DNA of 64,000 bases from Merdimmobilis hominis (lineage in GTDB: Bacteria; Bacillota; Clostridia; Oscillospirales; Ruminococcaceae): assembly GCF_021109255.1 (NCBI RefSeq), contig NZ_JAJODG010000001.1, one strand, 5' to 3'. This document shows positions 48,290-56,824 of the stretch, piece after piece (position 1 is the stretch's first letter; every line of letters starts with the position of its first letter). The notes below the pieces were generated by a model. The model saw only the letters and a program-made list of their open reading frames with translations. It was not told where the DNA came from and ran no database searches. A program made the translations under genes and the position numbers.

Positions 48290-50002
48290 TTAATCTTCGC
48301 TGGAATATTTCTTTTTCCAGCCTCCGTCCCGGCTAGATTTGCGGGGCAGGCGGTCATACCGCTTTTCTCCGGAGAACCCGCCCCGATCGCCGTAGGGACG
48401 GCGGGGGCCGCGGTCTTCATACAGCCGGACCGCCACCTTGCGGCCGTTAATCTTGCATCCATTCAGGCTTTGGATGGCTTCGTCCCGGCTATCCTGGGGG
48501 ACTTCCACGGTGGTGTAGGTGTCGTGGATCTCAATTTTTCCGATCTGGTGGCCCTCCAGGTTGGTGCGCTCCACCATGGCTCCAACGATGTAGTTGGGGG
48601 CCATGCCCTGCTGGCGGCCTGCGGAAAGGTGCAGCCGGGCCATAAAGCTGGAATCCCGGCGGGGGCGGTCGGAGACCACAATGTCGTTGACCGCCTCGAT
48701 GTCGGGGCGCTCCTTTTCCAAAACCATGGAGAGGGCGGCGGCGGCCACCTGCTCTGGGGTGTAGCCGCTGGCACATAGGGCTTCCGCCTGCTCCAGGTAA
48801 GAGGAGAGGTCGGCGGTGTCCATCACCTCTTTGATCCGGCTGAGGAACTGGGTAGAGCGGCTCTCCAAGATGGATTCCGGGGTGGGGACCTTCATCACCG
48901 GGATCTTTGCCCCAGTGACCTTCTGGATGTCAAACAGCTCGTACATCTGCTTGCGTCCGCTGAAGATGGTGAAAGCCCGGCCGTTTTTACCTGCCCGGCC
49001 GGTCCGGCCGATGCGGTGGATGTAATACTCCGCATTTTGGGGGATGTCAAAGTTGAATACAGCGTCCACATCGTCTACGTCGATGCCTCGGGCGGCCACG
49101 TCGGTGGCGATGAGGATGGAGACCCGGCGGGACTTGAACCGGTCCATGACCTGAGTTCGGGCCGACTGCTTCATATCCCCGTGGAGGACTTCACAACCGA
49201 TACCGGCGTTGTTCAGGTACTCGCCCAGCTGTTCCACCATGCTTTTGGTGTTGCAGAAGATGATGGAAAGGGCGGGCTGATGAAATTCCAGCAGGAGGCG
49301 CAGGGCGTCCATTTTTCGGCCCTGGGGCACGTTGTAGGCGGTCTGCTCCACCGTATCGATGGTGCGGGTGTCCTTGCGGATCTCCACCATCTCCGGGTCG
49401 GTCTGGAATTCCCGGGTGATGGCCAGAATGGCTGGGGGCATGGTGGCGGAGAACAGCACCGTCTGCCGCTCCTGGGGGATGTCTTTGAGGATGGTCTCGA
49501 TATCCTCCCGGAAGCCCATGTTGAGCATTTCATCGGCCTCATCCAGGATGATCATTTTGAGATGATCCAGCTTGAGGGTGCGCCGGCGCATGTGGTCCAT
49601 GACCCGGCCGGGGGTGCCGATGACGATGTTGGCGCCTTTTTTGAGCAGGAACAGCTGTTTCTCAATGGGCTGGCCGCCATAGACTGGCACCGCTTTGATG
49701 CCCGGCTTGTATTTGGAGAACTTGCGGATCTCCTGGCAGGACTGCATGGCCAGTTCCCGGGTGGGGGAGAGGACCAGCACCTGGACATGCTCTTCTTCTG
49801 GGTCGATCCGTTCCACAGCAGGGATGCCGAAGGCAGCGGTCTTGCCGGTGCCGGTGTGGGAGCGGCCGATGACATCCCGCCCGGCCAGAACTAAGGGGAT
49901 GCTCTTTTCTTGGATTTCAGTGGGGGCTTCAAAGCCCATTTCGGTGATGGCGCGGACGATCTCGTCCGAGATGCCGAGGGAGGAAAACTGGGATTCTGTC
50001 AT
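48290..50002 (-). CDS. DEAD-box RNA helicase with DbpA-type RNA-binding domain
   Basis: The 570-residue protein has all DEAD-box motifs: SHTGTGKTAAFGIP (I), PTRELAMQ (Ia), TPGRVMDHM, DEADEMLNMGF (II), SATMPPAI (III), DVAARGIDVDDVDAVFNFDI (V), HRIGRTGRAGKNG (VI). A DbpA-like RNA-binding domain follows (about 470-545; ERTNLEGHQIGKIEIHDTYT) with a basic tail. Related CsdA/CshA proteins remodel ribosomal RNA and mRNA, often under cold stress. Its leader holds a terminator-like hairpin. Confidence 0.93.
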   Translation of the reverse strand: MTESQFSSLGISDEIVRAITEMGFEAPTEIQEKSIPLVLAGRDVIGRSHTGTGKTAAFGIPAVERIDPEEEHVQVLVLSPTRELAMQSCQEIRKFSKYKPGIKAVPVYGGQPIEKQLFLLKKGANIVIGTPGRVMDHMRRRTLKLDHLKMIILDEADEMLNMGFREDIETILKDIPQERQTVLFSATMPPAILAITREFQTDPEMVEIRKDTRTIDTVEQTAYNVPQGRKMDALRLLLEFHQPALSIIFCNTKSMVEQLGEYLNNAGIGCEVLHGDMKQSARTQVMDRFKSRRVSILIATDVAARGIDVDDVDAVFNFDIPQNAEYYIHRIGRTGRAGKNGRAFTIFSGRKQMYELFDIQKVTGAKIPVMKVPTPESILESRSTQFLSRIKEVMDTADLSSYLEQAEALCASGYTPEQVAAAALSMVLEKERPDIEAVNDIVVSDRPRRDSSFMARLHLSAGRQQGMAPNYIVGAMVERTNLEGHQIGKIEIHDTYTTVEVPQDSRDEAIQSLNGCKINGRKVAVRLYEDRGPRRPYGDRGGFSGEKRYDRLPRKSSRDGGWKKKYSSED

Positions 50003-50033
50003 GAAAAACCTCTTTCAAAATTCACTCAACAAA

Positions 50034-50060
50034 AAAACGAGGAATGAACATCCTCGTTTT
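50034..50060 (-). terminator. Terminator-like hairpin in the helicase leader (possible attenuator)
   Basis: On the minus strand AAAACGAGGA pairs with TCCTCGTTTT (loop TGTTCAT), followed by further T, only about 30 nt before the helicase ATG and downstream of a well-formed promoter (50090-50118). It could end the upstream methyltransferase transcript and also attenuate the helicase mRNA. Confidence 0.65.
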
Positions 50061-50089
50061 CAGGGTTGCTATTCATATACTATTTTATA

Positions 50090-50118
50090 ATAATACCACA
50101 GAGGTAACGGGATGTCAA
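50090..50118 (-). promoter_or_regulatory. Promoter of the DEAD-box helicase gene
   Basis: On the minus strand, TTGACA and TATTAT are spaced by exactly 17 bp. The predicted leader is about 80 nt long and contains the terminator-like hairpin. Confidence 0.75.
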
Positions 50119-50153
50119 TTGATTCGCCAAATTTTTCCAAAATATAAACGGCC

Positions 50154-51323
50154 CTACTCTTCCACCTGGATCAGCTTGCGCAGGGTGGGGGAAACGTGAA
50201 GCCACCGGCAGACAGCATCGTACTCGGCCAGGCGGCGGGAACGCTCCTCCTGGGGGAGGGGCTTCTTTCCTTTGACGGCCCGGATCATCAGATTTTTGGG
50301 GGTGTTCTCTGGGTCGATGAACTCCACGATCTGCACCTCATACCCCAGGGCCTCCAGCAGGCGGCTGCGCAGGGCGTCGGTGGAGATCTCACACAGACGC
50401 TGCCGCAGGATGGGGTAACCGGTGAGGAAGGAGAGGTCGGGGCACTCCAGCTGCTCTGCCAATTCGTGGTGGCAACAGGGGGAGGAGAGGATGATCTTAC
50501 AGCCCCACCGCACCGCGCCCGCCAGCACGATGTCGGTGGCGGTGTTGCAGGCGTGGAGGCTGATAACCATATCCACTGGGAAGTCCGGGTTGTACTGGAG
50601 GATATCCCCCTGCAAAAAGGTCAGGCCATGGAGGCCCAGGTTTTCCGCCACAGCGTTGCAGCGGGCGATGACATCCGCTTTTAAATCCACCCCGGTGACG
50701 TGGATCTCCCGGTGTTTGATGACAGAAAAATAATGGTGCACTGCAAAGGTGAGGTAGCTTTTGCCGCAGCACAGGTCCACAATTTCCAGAGGCCGGCCAG
50801 TGGGAAGGCTGCCGGCCACGTCGTCGATCAGCTCCAAAAACCGGTTGATCTGCTTGAATTTATCCCGCATCCGGGGGATGACCCTTCCTTCCCGGTCCAT
50901 GATGCCCAGCTCCTGCAAAAAGGGGATGGGCTTGTTGTCCGGCAGAAAGCGGGTTTTGTCCCGGTTGTGTTCCTGGAGGGGGGCAGGGTCGGCTTCCCGG
51001 ATGTTGTTGTGGATGAGAAGGCTCTTTTTCCCCACCTTCACCTCGCAATCCCCGCCGGTGGTGAGAATGTTGCACTGGCGGAAATTTTGTTCCAACTCCC
51101 CGCAGAGGAGGGCGGGTGCCTCCTCTGGGGGAAGGTTTTGATGCAGGGCCTTGTTGTCCGCTGGGTAGCGGGTCAGCTGGACCATGGGCTCCCCGTTTTG
51201 GGCGAAAAGATGGACCTCCAACCGGAGGATAGCCCGATCCCGTGGGCGGCTGAATACCATTTTTTTCAAGGTCTGGCCGGAGATAACATGGGTAAATATT
51301 TCTTGGACGGGCTGAAAATCCAT
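50154..51323 (-). CDS. Class I SAM-dependent methyltransferase
   Basis: The 389-residue protein has an N-terminal domain with RDRAILRLEVHLF and LLIHNNIREADPAPLQEHNR and a C-terminal Rossmann fold: LEIVDLCCGKSYLTFAVHHY (motif I), VTGVDLKADVIARCNAVAEN, MVISLHACNTATDIVLAGAV, ILSSPCCHHELAEQL. It belongs to the Methyltransf_32-like family often annotated simply as SAM-dependent methyltransferase; the CCxxE/SPCCHH segment suggests an RNA substrate, which is inference. The ribosome site is AGGAGG. Confidence 0.85.
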   Translation of the reverse strand: MDFQPVQEIFTHVISGQTLKKMVFSRPRDRAILRLEVHLFAQNGEPMVQLTRYPADNKALHQNLPPEEAPALLCGELEQNFRQCNILTTGGDCEVKVGKKSLLIHNNIREADPAPLQEHNRDKTRFLPDNKPIPFLQELGIMDREGRVIPRMRDKFKQINRFLELIDDVAGSLPTGRPLEIVDLCCGKSYLTFAVHHYFSVIKHREIHVTGVDLKADVIARCNAVAENLGLHGLTFLQGDILQYNPDFPVDMVISLHACNTATDIVLAGAVRWGCKIILSSPCCHHELAEQLECPDLSFLTGYPILRQRLCEISTDALRSRLLEALGYEVQIVEFIDPENTPKNLMIRAVKGKKPLPQEERSRRLAEYDAVCRWLHVSPTLRKLIQVEE

Positions 51324-51906
51324 GGATGGTTCCTCCTAGAGAAAGGGCCGAATCCCAGCAGTTGCAGGGCGCCCTCGAAATAATTTGACGAGAACGATTT
51401 GGAAGTGGGGGCTTCTTACCGAGAGGGATTTCTTCCCCAATGGTTGCTTTGCAGCTATTGCAGCAAAAAGTCTGCACGGACTGGAAAAATCCCGATGCCG
51501 CTCTGCGGCGGGAGGGGCTTTGCCCCGAGAGGGATTTCTTCCCCAATGGCTGCTTTGCAGCTATTGCAGCACAAAGTCTGCACGGACTGGAAAAATCCCG
51601 ATGCCGCTCTGCGGCGGGAGGGGCTTTGCCCCGAGAGGGATTTCTTCCCCAATGGTTGCTTTGCAACCATTGTAGCACAAATCCACCTCAGAGGGGAGAG
51701 GGTTCTGAAGAATCTGAAAAGGGAACAAAAAATTTTCTTTTTTTCCGTATTTGGGGAAAACCAATCCACAGGGGGCGCAGTTGTGGAGAATCCCTTTTAA
51801 ATGCAAAGAATCAGTTCCTCTCTCCAAGGAACGTAGGGGTGAAAGGGGCCGTATGATGGGGATGAAGACCCTGCCAAGAAACCCATCAAAATCAGGAGGT
51901 ATCGCC
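51324..51906. other. Intergenic region dominated by the 106-bp tandem repeat
   Basis: Between the divergent methyltransferase and cotJA lie a 2.5-copy tandem repeat (51419-51688), then about 200 bp with no recognised gene before the cotJA ribosome site. Long frames crossing the repeat on both strands are a by-product of the repeat. Confidence 0.7.
51419..51688. repeat. 106-bp tandem repeat with covarying hairpins
   Basis: Two full units and a partial third have a period of exactly 106 bp (GAGAGGGAT at 51421, 51527 and 51633). Each unit contains a 10-bp hairpin with TTT loop (51438-51460, 51544-51566, 51650-51672) whose stem is kept although bases differ among copies. The full units also have GCCGC-TCT-GCGGC and GGGGC-TTT-GCCCC hairpins. 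Confidence 0.8.
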
Positions 51907-52119
51907 ATGAGTGATATTACCAACATGCCGCAAGGCTGTGCGCCTGCCAGCGATCGGATTTTCACCGAATCCCCTCAAGTTTCGCTGGCGATGGCTTATG
52001 TCCCCTTCCAGAGATGGTGTCCCACCTATGAGCCGGAAGTTGGATTCAACCGCGGGACAATGTTCCCGGAGCTGGATAAGCCCTTTTTGGGAGAGGAGGC
52101 CGTAAGCCGTGGAAGATAA
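51907..52119 (+). CDS. cotJA: Spore coat-associated protein CotJA
   Basis: The 70-residue protein (SLAMAYVPFQRWCPTYEPEV, GFNRGTMFPELDKPFLGEE) matches CotJA, a small spore-coat component first described in Bacillus. It is the first gene of the cotJABC operon and overlaps cotJB. AGGAGG precedes the ATG. In bacilli the operon is under mother-cell sporulation sigma control. Confidence 0.92.
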   Translation: MSDITNMPQGCAPASDRIFTESPQVSLAMAYVPFQRWCPTYEPEVGFNRGTMFPELDKPFLGEEAVSRGR

Positions 52120-52360
52120 CCGTGAAATGCTGCTGAAGCGGGTCCAGATTTGCGATTTTATCCTGGTGGAAACCAATGAGTACCTAGATACCCACCCCAA
52201 CGACCAAGCGGCATTGGACTATTTTAAAAAGTACAATGAAATGCGCCGCACTGCTGCCAAAGAGTTCACCGAAAAATATGGCCCCTTAAATATGTGGGAC
52301 GTTGAAGGCGGCAACCGATGGAACTGGGTAGACGATCCCTGGCCATGGGAAAAACAGTAA
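52109..52360 (+). CDS. cotJB: Spore coat protein CotJB
   Basis: The 83-residue protein (LLKRVQICDFILVETNEYLD, THPNDQAALDYFKKYNEMRR, WNWVDDPWPWEKQ) matches CotJB, including its tryptophan-rich C-terminus. GTG start overlapping cotJA by 11 nt; cotJC follows 15 bp later. Confidence 0.93.
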   Translation: MEDNREMLLKRVQICDFILVETNEYLDTHPNDQAALDYFKKYNEMRRTAAKEFTEKYGPLNMWDVEGGNRWNWVDDPWPWEKQ

Positions 52361-52375
52361 GGGAGGACCGAATGT

Positions 52376-52981
52376 ATGTGGAGTTATAGCAAGAAATTAC
52401 AGTATCCGGTTAAGATCGAGCGGCCCAACCCCGCTATGGCCAAAGTGATCATCTCCCAGTTTGGCGGCCCCCACGGTGAATTGGGTGCGGCGACCCGGTA
52501 TCTTTCCCAGCGGTATTCTATGCCCTATGGAGAGGTCAAAGGGGTCCTGACCGATATCGGCACCGAAGAACTGGGCCATATGGAGATGGTCAGCGCTATT
52601 GTATACCAGCTGACCCGCAATTTGACCCCTGACGAGATCAAGAAGAGCGGCTTTGATGTCTACTTTGCCGACCACACCACCGGTTTGTATCCCCAGGCAG
52701 CTTCCGGCTCCGCTTTCAGCGCCGAGACCCTGGCTTCCACCGGCGATGTGATCGCGGATTTGACCGAGGACTTGGCCGCAGAGCAAAAAGCCCGTTTGAC
52801 CTATGACAACCTGCTGCGCCTGGTGGACGACCCAGATGTCCGGGATCCCCTAAAATTCCTGCGGGCGCGGGAACTGGTTCATTTTCAGCGGTTCGGTGAA
52901 TCGCTCCGCATCGCCCAGGACCACCTGGATGCGAAGAACTTCTACGCCTTTAATCCGGCGTTTGACATGCCCAAGAAATAG
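52376..52981 (+). CDS. cotJC: Spore coat protein CotJC, manganese catalase family
   Basis: The 201-residue protein (MWSYSKKLQYPVKIERPNPA, GTEELGHMEMVSAIVYQL, LAAEQKARLTYDNLLRLVDD, FLRARELVHFQRFGE) is a ferritin-like manganese-catalase domain with the paired Glu/His ligands. In the spore coat it may protect against peroxide. Confidence 0.93.
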   Translation: MWSYSKKLQYPVKIERPNPAMAKVIISQFGGPHGELGAATRYLSQRYSMPYGEVKGVLTDIGTEELGHMEMVSAIVYQLTRNLTPDEIKKSGFDVYFADHTTGLYPQAASGSAFSAETLASTGDVIADLTEDLAAEQKARLTYDNLLRLVDDPDVRDPLKFLRARELVHFQRFGESLRIAQDHLDAKNFYAFNPAFDMPKK

Positions 52982-53017
52982 CGGGTCCGGCTGCCGGAAG
53001 AATTGAGTGTTCCCAGC

Positions 53018-53052
53018 AAAAGGCCAGGCCGGATTTTCCGGCCTGGCCTTTT
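53018..53052. terminator. Bidirectional terminator between cotJC and the ABC operon
   Basis: A perfect 15-bp stem (AAAAGGCCAGGCCGG and its complement) with loop ATTTT. Confidence 0.92.
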
Positions 53053-53074
53053 AGTGTTTTGTGCTTGCAGCTGG

Positions 53075-54721
53075 TTATCCCTCCACCATTGGCTGCTCCA
53101 ATGCCAGGCGGCGGGCGTGTTCCAACCGGTAGTTCTGCCACAACTTCATAGCGGTGTTGATTAGCAGGATCACCAGGGAAACAGCCACAGCGCTCTCCCA
53201 ATGGCCTTGGTCGTTGTAAGTGGTGATCTGCAGCGCCAAAGTCATGGACTTGGAGGTGTACAGCAGGGACACCGCCGAGATGGTCACCATGGAGTTGGTG
53301 AAAAAGTAGATGAACACATCGGTCAGTACCTGTTTGCTGTTTGGCAAGATCACATCGAAAATGACGTTGAACCAATTGCCTCCCAGAGTTTTGCAGATGG
53401 ATTCCAAGTTGGGGTTTAAGAGTTTAAAATGGCTGATAGCCATCATATATGGCGAACCAAAGAAGTGAACCACGTTGACTATGACAAGAATCGCCATGGT
53501 ATTGTACAGCGCAGTCCCCTTGAAAAACAGGGCAAAGGCGAGGCCGAGGGCCAGGCCGGGGATGGCAAGGGAGGTCATATACAAGCCGTGGGTGACCTTT
53601 TTCATGGGTTGGAGGCCGCCTTTGTTCCGCACATACACATAGCTGGCGGTCAGCACTAGGATGGTGCCCACCAGGCCGGTCAGCAGGGAGATGAGGATGG
53701 AATTGGCCACCAGTTTCCCCAGGGCACCCACCGAGATGATCCGCTGGAAATGGCGCAGGGTGAAAGTCAGGTCATAGGGCCATCCCTCGATAAAGGGGGC
53801 AGCGATGATAATGACGATAGGGATGGCGATTATCAAAGAGATTACCCCGAAGAACAGCTTCTGGATGGGGTGAAAGGGGCCGGATTTCACCGGGCGCAGG
53901 TTGTGGGCCGATTGGGCTTGCTTTTTGCTGAAATAACAGATGTCCAGCAGGTACACCACAGCAGCCGGCACTAGGATGATGGTGCTGTAAATGGCGCCCT
54001 TGGAAAAATCCAGCATGCCGATGACGTTTTTGTAGAAGAGAAGCGGCAGTATGGAGTATGTACCACCCACTGACAGGGGGATACCGTAATCGGTGAACAC
54101 CATAGTGAAAACCACGGCGAAGGCAGAGAACACCGAATACTTCATCACCGGCAACACCACGTCAAAGAACCGGCGCATCGGCTTGGCGCCCAGGATGACG
54201 GCGTTTTCAAAAAGGCGGCCGTCCAGATTGGCAAAGCCCTGGCTTAGCACCAAGAAGGCGGTGGGAAACGCATAGAAAAAACTGCCCATCACAATGCCCA
54301 GAGGGCCGTATATGGGAAGGTTCAGCCCAAACAGCCGGGTGAAGATGCCCATCTTGCCAAACAGGTACACGATGACAATACCGTGGGTAATAGAGGGGAC
54401 AAGCATGGTCATCAGGGCAAAAAAGCGGAAGAACACCCGCATTTTGTGGGAGAGTTTATACTCCACGATATAGGCGAAGAAAAAGGCCGCACTGATGGAG
54501 ATCACGCAGGAGATAAGGGTGACCTTCAGGGAGTTGAAGATGGCGCTCCGAGTGGTGCTGCTGGAGAGGACGGTGGCAAACCCTTTGTAAAACGGGGTGT
54601 AGTCCACCGATTTTGCCAACAGTGCCAACAGCGGCAGCACCAAGTTCATCAACACGATGGCGATGAGTGCGGTTAAGAGGAAATACGGTTTGCGCTGGGT
54701 TGTAGTGGGACTGTTCTTCAA
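53075..54721 (-). CDS. ABC importer, fused double permease
   Basis: The 548-residue protein has about twelve membrane segments in two homologous halves, each with a BPD_transp_1-type cytoplasmic EAA loop (ENAVILGAKPMRRFFDVVLP; ESICKTLGGNWFNVIFDVIL). This is the FbpB/PhnV-type arrangement used for Fe(III), thiamine or 2-aminoethylphosphonate uptake. It overlaps the ATPase gene by 4 nt. The substrate is not certain. Confidence 0.9.
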   Translation of the reverse strand: MKNSPTTTQRKPYFLLTALIAIVLMNLVLPLLALLAKSVDYTPFYKGFATVLSSSTTRSAIFNSLKVTLISCVISISAAFFFAYIVEYKLSHKMRVFFRFFALMTMLVPSITHGIVIVYLFGKMGIFTRLFGLNLPIYGPLGIVMGSFFYAFPTAFLVLSQGFANLDGRLFENAVILGAKPMRRFFDVVLPVMKYSVFSAFAVVFTMVFTDYGIPLSVGGTYSILPLLFYKNVIGMLDFSKGAIYSTIILVPAAVVYLLDICYFSKKQAQSAHNLRPVKSGPFHPIQKLFFGVISLIIAIPIVIIIAAPFIEGWPYDLTFTLRHFQRIISVGALGKLVANSILISLLTGLVGTILVLTASYVYVRNKGGLQPMKKVTHGLYMTSLAIPGLALGLAFALFFKGTALYNTMAILVIVNVVHFFGSPYMMAISHFKLLNPNLESICKTLGGNWFNVIFDVILPNSKQVLTDVFIYFFTNSMVTISAVSLLYTSKSMTLALQITTYNDQGHWESAVAVSLVILLINTAMKLWQNYRLEHARRLALEQPMVEG

Positions 54722-55485
54722 GAGGCTCCGCCCCCTTTAAGCTCCCAGATATACCGCGCCCGCTTGTCGATCTGGTCGATGACAAAGGACCGGATAAAGG
54801 GATCGTCCTTGCTGGCGTACAGTCCATCCGGGGTGTCGTCCGCTACAATGGCCCCCGCCCGCATCAGAATGATCCGGTCGCTGAGGGAGAGGGCTTCCTC
54901 CTGATCGTGGGTGACCATGATCATGGTGATGCCGAACTGTTTTTGAAGCTCTTTGAGCTCTTCGCTCAAATCCACCTTGACCATGGCGTCCAATGCGGAG
55001 AAAGGCTCGTCGAGAAGAAGGAGGTCGTTTTCTAGAACCAGTGACCGGGCGATGGCAGCCCGCTGCTGCATGCCGCCGGACAACTGGGAGGGGTACTTCT
55101 TGACGGCCCGTTCCAGCTTGAGCATTTTAAGCATGGGCTCAATTTTCCCCCGAATTGCTTCGGGGGAAGTTTTGCGCAGCTTTAAGCCGTAGGCGATATT
55201 GTCATATAGGGTCATGTGGGGGAACAGGGCGTAATCCTGGAACACGATGGAGAAACCCCGTTTGTCCGGCGGCAGATTGGTGATGTCCTTGCCGTGGTGG
55301 AGGATTTGGCCGGATGATGGGGATTCCAGCCCCATCATCACCCGCAGTAGAGTGGTCTTGCCACATCCGCTGGGCCCCAGGATGGAGATGAACTGCCCTT
55401 TTTCAATGGAACAATTGATGTCCTTCAGGGCATGCTGCTGCCCAAAATATTTATTTACACCGACGATGTCTAAGACATTACTCAT
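54718..55485 (-). CDS. ABC importer ATPase
   Basis: The 255-residue protein has Walker A GPSGCGKTTLLR, Q-loop VFQDYALFPHMTL, signature QLSGGMQQRAAIARSL, Walker B LLLLDEPFSALDA and the His switch VTHDQEEAL, closest to PotA/FbpC/PhnT-type ATPases. It lacks a long C-terminal regulatory domain. I chose ATG 55485 with GGAG upstream; GTG 55494 is an alternative. Confidence 0.92.
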   Translation of the reverse strand: MSNVLDIVGVNKYFGQQHALKDINCSIEKGQFISILGPSGCGKTTLLRVMMGLESPSSGQILHHGKDITNLPPDKRGFSIVFQDYALFPHMTLYDNIAYGLKLRKTSPEAIRGKIEPMLKMLKLERAVKKYPSQLSGGMQQRAAIARSLVLENDLLLLDEPFSALDAMVKVDLSEELKELQKQFGITMIMVTHDQEEALSLSDRIILMRAGAIVADDTPDGLYASKDDPFIRSFVIDQIDKRARYIWELKGGGAS

Positions 55486-56485
55486 ACCGCTCACTCCATT
55501 TTTGTGCTCTTTCCGCCTTCAAGTCCGGGTCAGCGATGTCAGTCATATCCAGGAGCTTGAAGTTTTCGGGGTACTCGCCCCGGTTTTCCCCGCCTTCGAT
55601 GACGGAAAGGTTGTAGTTGTTGAAGACGGCGTTGCCCTCGGCGCTGGTGATGGTGTCCAATACATCCAGTACCAGCTGGGAGGGTTCCTCTTTCTTGTTG
55701 ACCAGCAGAGCGGTGTCGTAGTCATAAGGGGCGCCTTCAGAGGCAAACAGGACTTTGACCGGCTTGCCTTCGCTTTGCAGCAGAAGGCCCTCGTAATCGA
55801 TGCCCAGGCCGATGGCGGCTTCGCCCGAGGCGACCATCGAGGACGGGGTAGAGCCGGATTCACCGAACAGGAAGATGTTTTCACTCAGTTTGTCAAAATA
55901 CTCCCAGCCTTTTTCCTCACCGTACAAGCCCAGAATGCCGTGGAGGAAGAAGTAGCCGGTGGAACTGGTGTTGGGGTTACTCATAACAATGTGGCCTTTG
56001 TAAATAGGGTTCAACAGGTCTTCATAGGAGGTGGGCTCCGGAAGGCCCAACTTTTCCAGTTCTTGGGTGTTGACCAGGATGGCACCGGACCAAACGCCGT
56101 TGGGGATGATCACATTGTCCGGGTCGGTGTATTCGGCTTTGTAAGTGCTCTTGGGGGTGAACGACCGCAGGTAGCCGCCGTCTTTCAGCTGATTGGCATA
56201 GCCGCTGGAGAGGGAGAGGAGGATGTCAGCCTCAGAATCGGCTCCCTCCGCCTGGATTTTTGCAGCCAGCTTGCCGGAGGACATATAGGTGATGTTGATT
56301 TCCGCATCGGGGTAAATTTCCCGCAGATAGTCCAGCTGCAATGCGATCTGGTCTTCATAGTTGGCGGAGAGAATGTTGACGACCTGTTTATCGCCGCTGC
56401 CGCTGCTGCTGCATCCGGCAAACAGCCCTGCCGCTACTGCTGCAGTCAGCATAAGGGCAAGGGTTGAAAAAAAACGTTTTTTCAT
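55478..56485 (-). CDS. ABC importer substrate-binding lipoprotein (Fe(III)/phosphonate type)
   Basis: The 335-residue protein has a lipoprotein signal (LFAGC at about 20-24), then a type II binding fold: VVNILSANYEDQIALQLDYL, FTPKSTYKAEYTDPDNVIIP, GAILVNTQELEKLGLPEPTS, YEDLLNPIYKGHIVMSNPNT. This is the FbpA/PhnS-like family. Three-gene order with ATPase and permease is complete. A palindrome over its promoter and the nearby feo genes make an iron substrate plausible, but unproven. Confidence 0.88.
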   Translation of the reverse strand: MKKRFFSTLALMLTAAVAAGLFAGCSSSGSGDKQVVNILSANYEDQIALQLDYLREIYPDAEINITYMSSGKLAAKIQAEGADSEADILLSLSSGYANQLKDGGYLRSFTPKSTYKAEYTDPDNVIIPNGVWSGAILVNTQELEKLGLPEPTSYEDLLNPIYKGHIVMSNPNTSSTGYFFLHGILGLYGEEKGWEYFDKLSENIFLFGESGSTPSSMVASGEAAIGLGIDYEGLLLQSEGKPVKVLFASEGAPYDYDTALLVNKKEEPSQLVLDVLDTITSAEGNAVFNNYNLSVIEGGENRGEYPENFKLLDMTDIADPDLKAERAQKWSERYE

Positions 56486-56529
56486 GGGGGACCTCCTTGC
56501 ATTTCAATTTTCAATACATTCAAAACTAA

Positions 56530-56565
56530 CAACTTTATTATAATATAAAGTTGGCAATATCGCAA
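56530..56565 (-). promoter_or_regulatory. Promoter with a perfect 24-bp operator palindrome
   Basis: On the minus strand TTGCGA and TATAAT are spaced by 17 bp. A perfect palindrome (CAACTTTAT, 6-bp centre TATAAT, then its complement; 56530-56553) covers the -10 element. This is a strong candidate operator, perhaps of a metal-responsive repressor; the match to Fur or DtxR consensus is not close enough to name one. Confidence 0.75.
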
Positions 56566-56824
56566 CAAAAAGAAAGAAATTTTAGAATATTTTAACACTT
56601 TGACCATTTATATTGAGTAGATATTTGTCGATTATCTACGCCTTAATGGATGGAACCCGGCAAGAAGGCAGTATGAATTGAGGACGGATCTCTTGCAATG
56701 CCCCCAATTTGCTTGAATTTTTTTCCAGCCCATGCTACAATAATCCCACGGCGGCGGTCGGTAAGGCTCCGGCGTTGCAACAACAACCACAGAGGGAAAT
56801 TACCCTTTTTTGAAAGGACTTTAT
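56566..56824. other. Gap upstream of the second helicase
   Basis: About 260 bp of mixed AT-rich DNA without a gene; it holds the helicase promoter and a long leader (about 80 nt) that has no hairpin of note. Confidence 0.5.
56713..56741 (+). promoter_or_regulatory. Promoter of the second DEAD-box helicase
   Basis: TTGAAT and TACAAT are spaced by 17 bp, about 85 bp before the start codon. Confidence 0.6.

Noticed and set aside
51385..51856. Several overlapping frames across the 106-bp repeat
   Set aside because: They are open only because the repeat unit lacks stops; the conserved feature is RNA-like hairpins, not protein.
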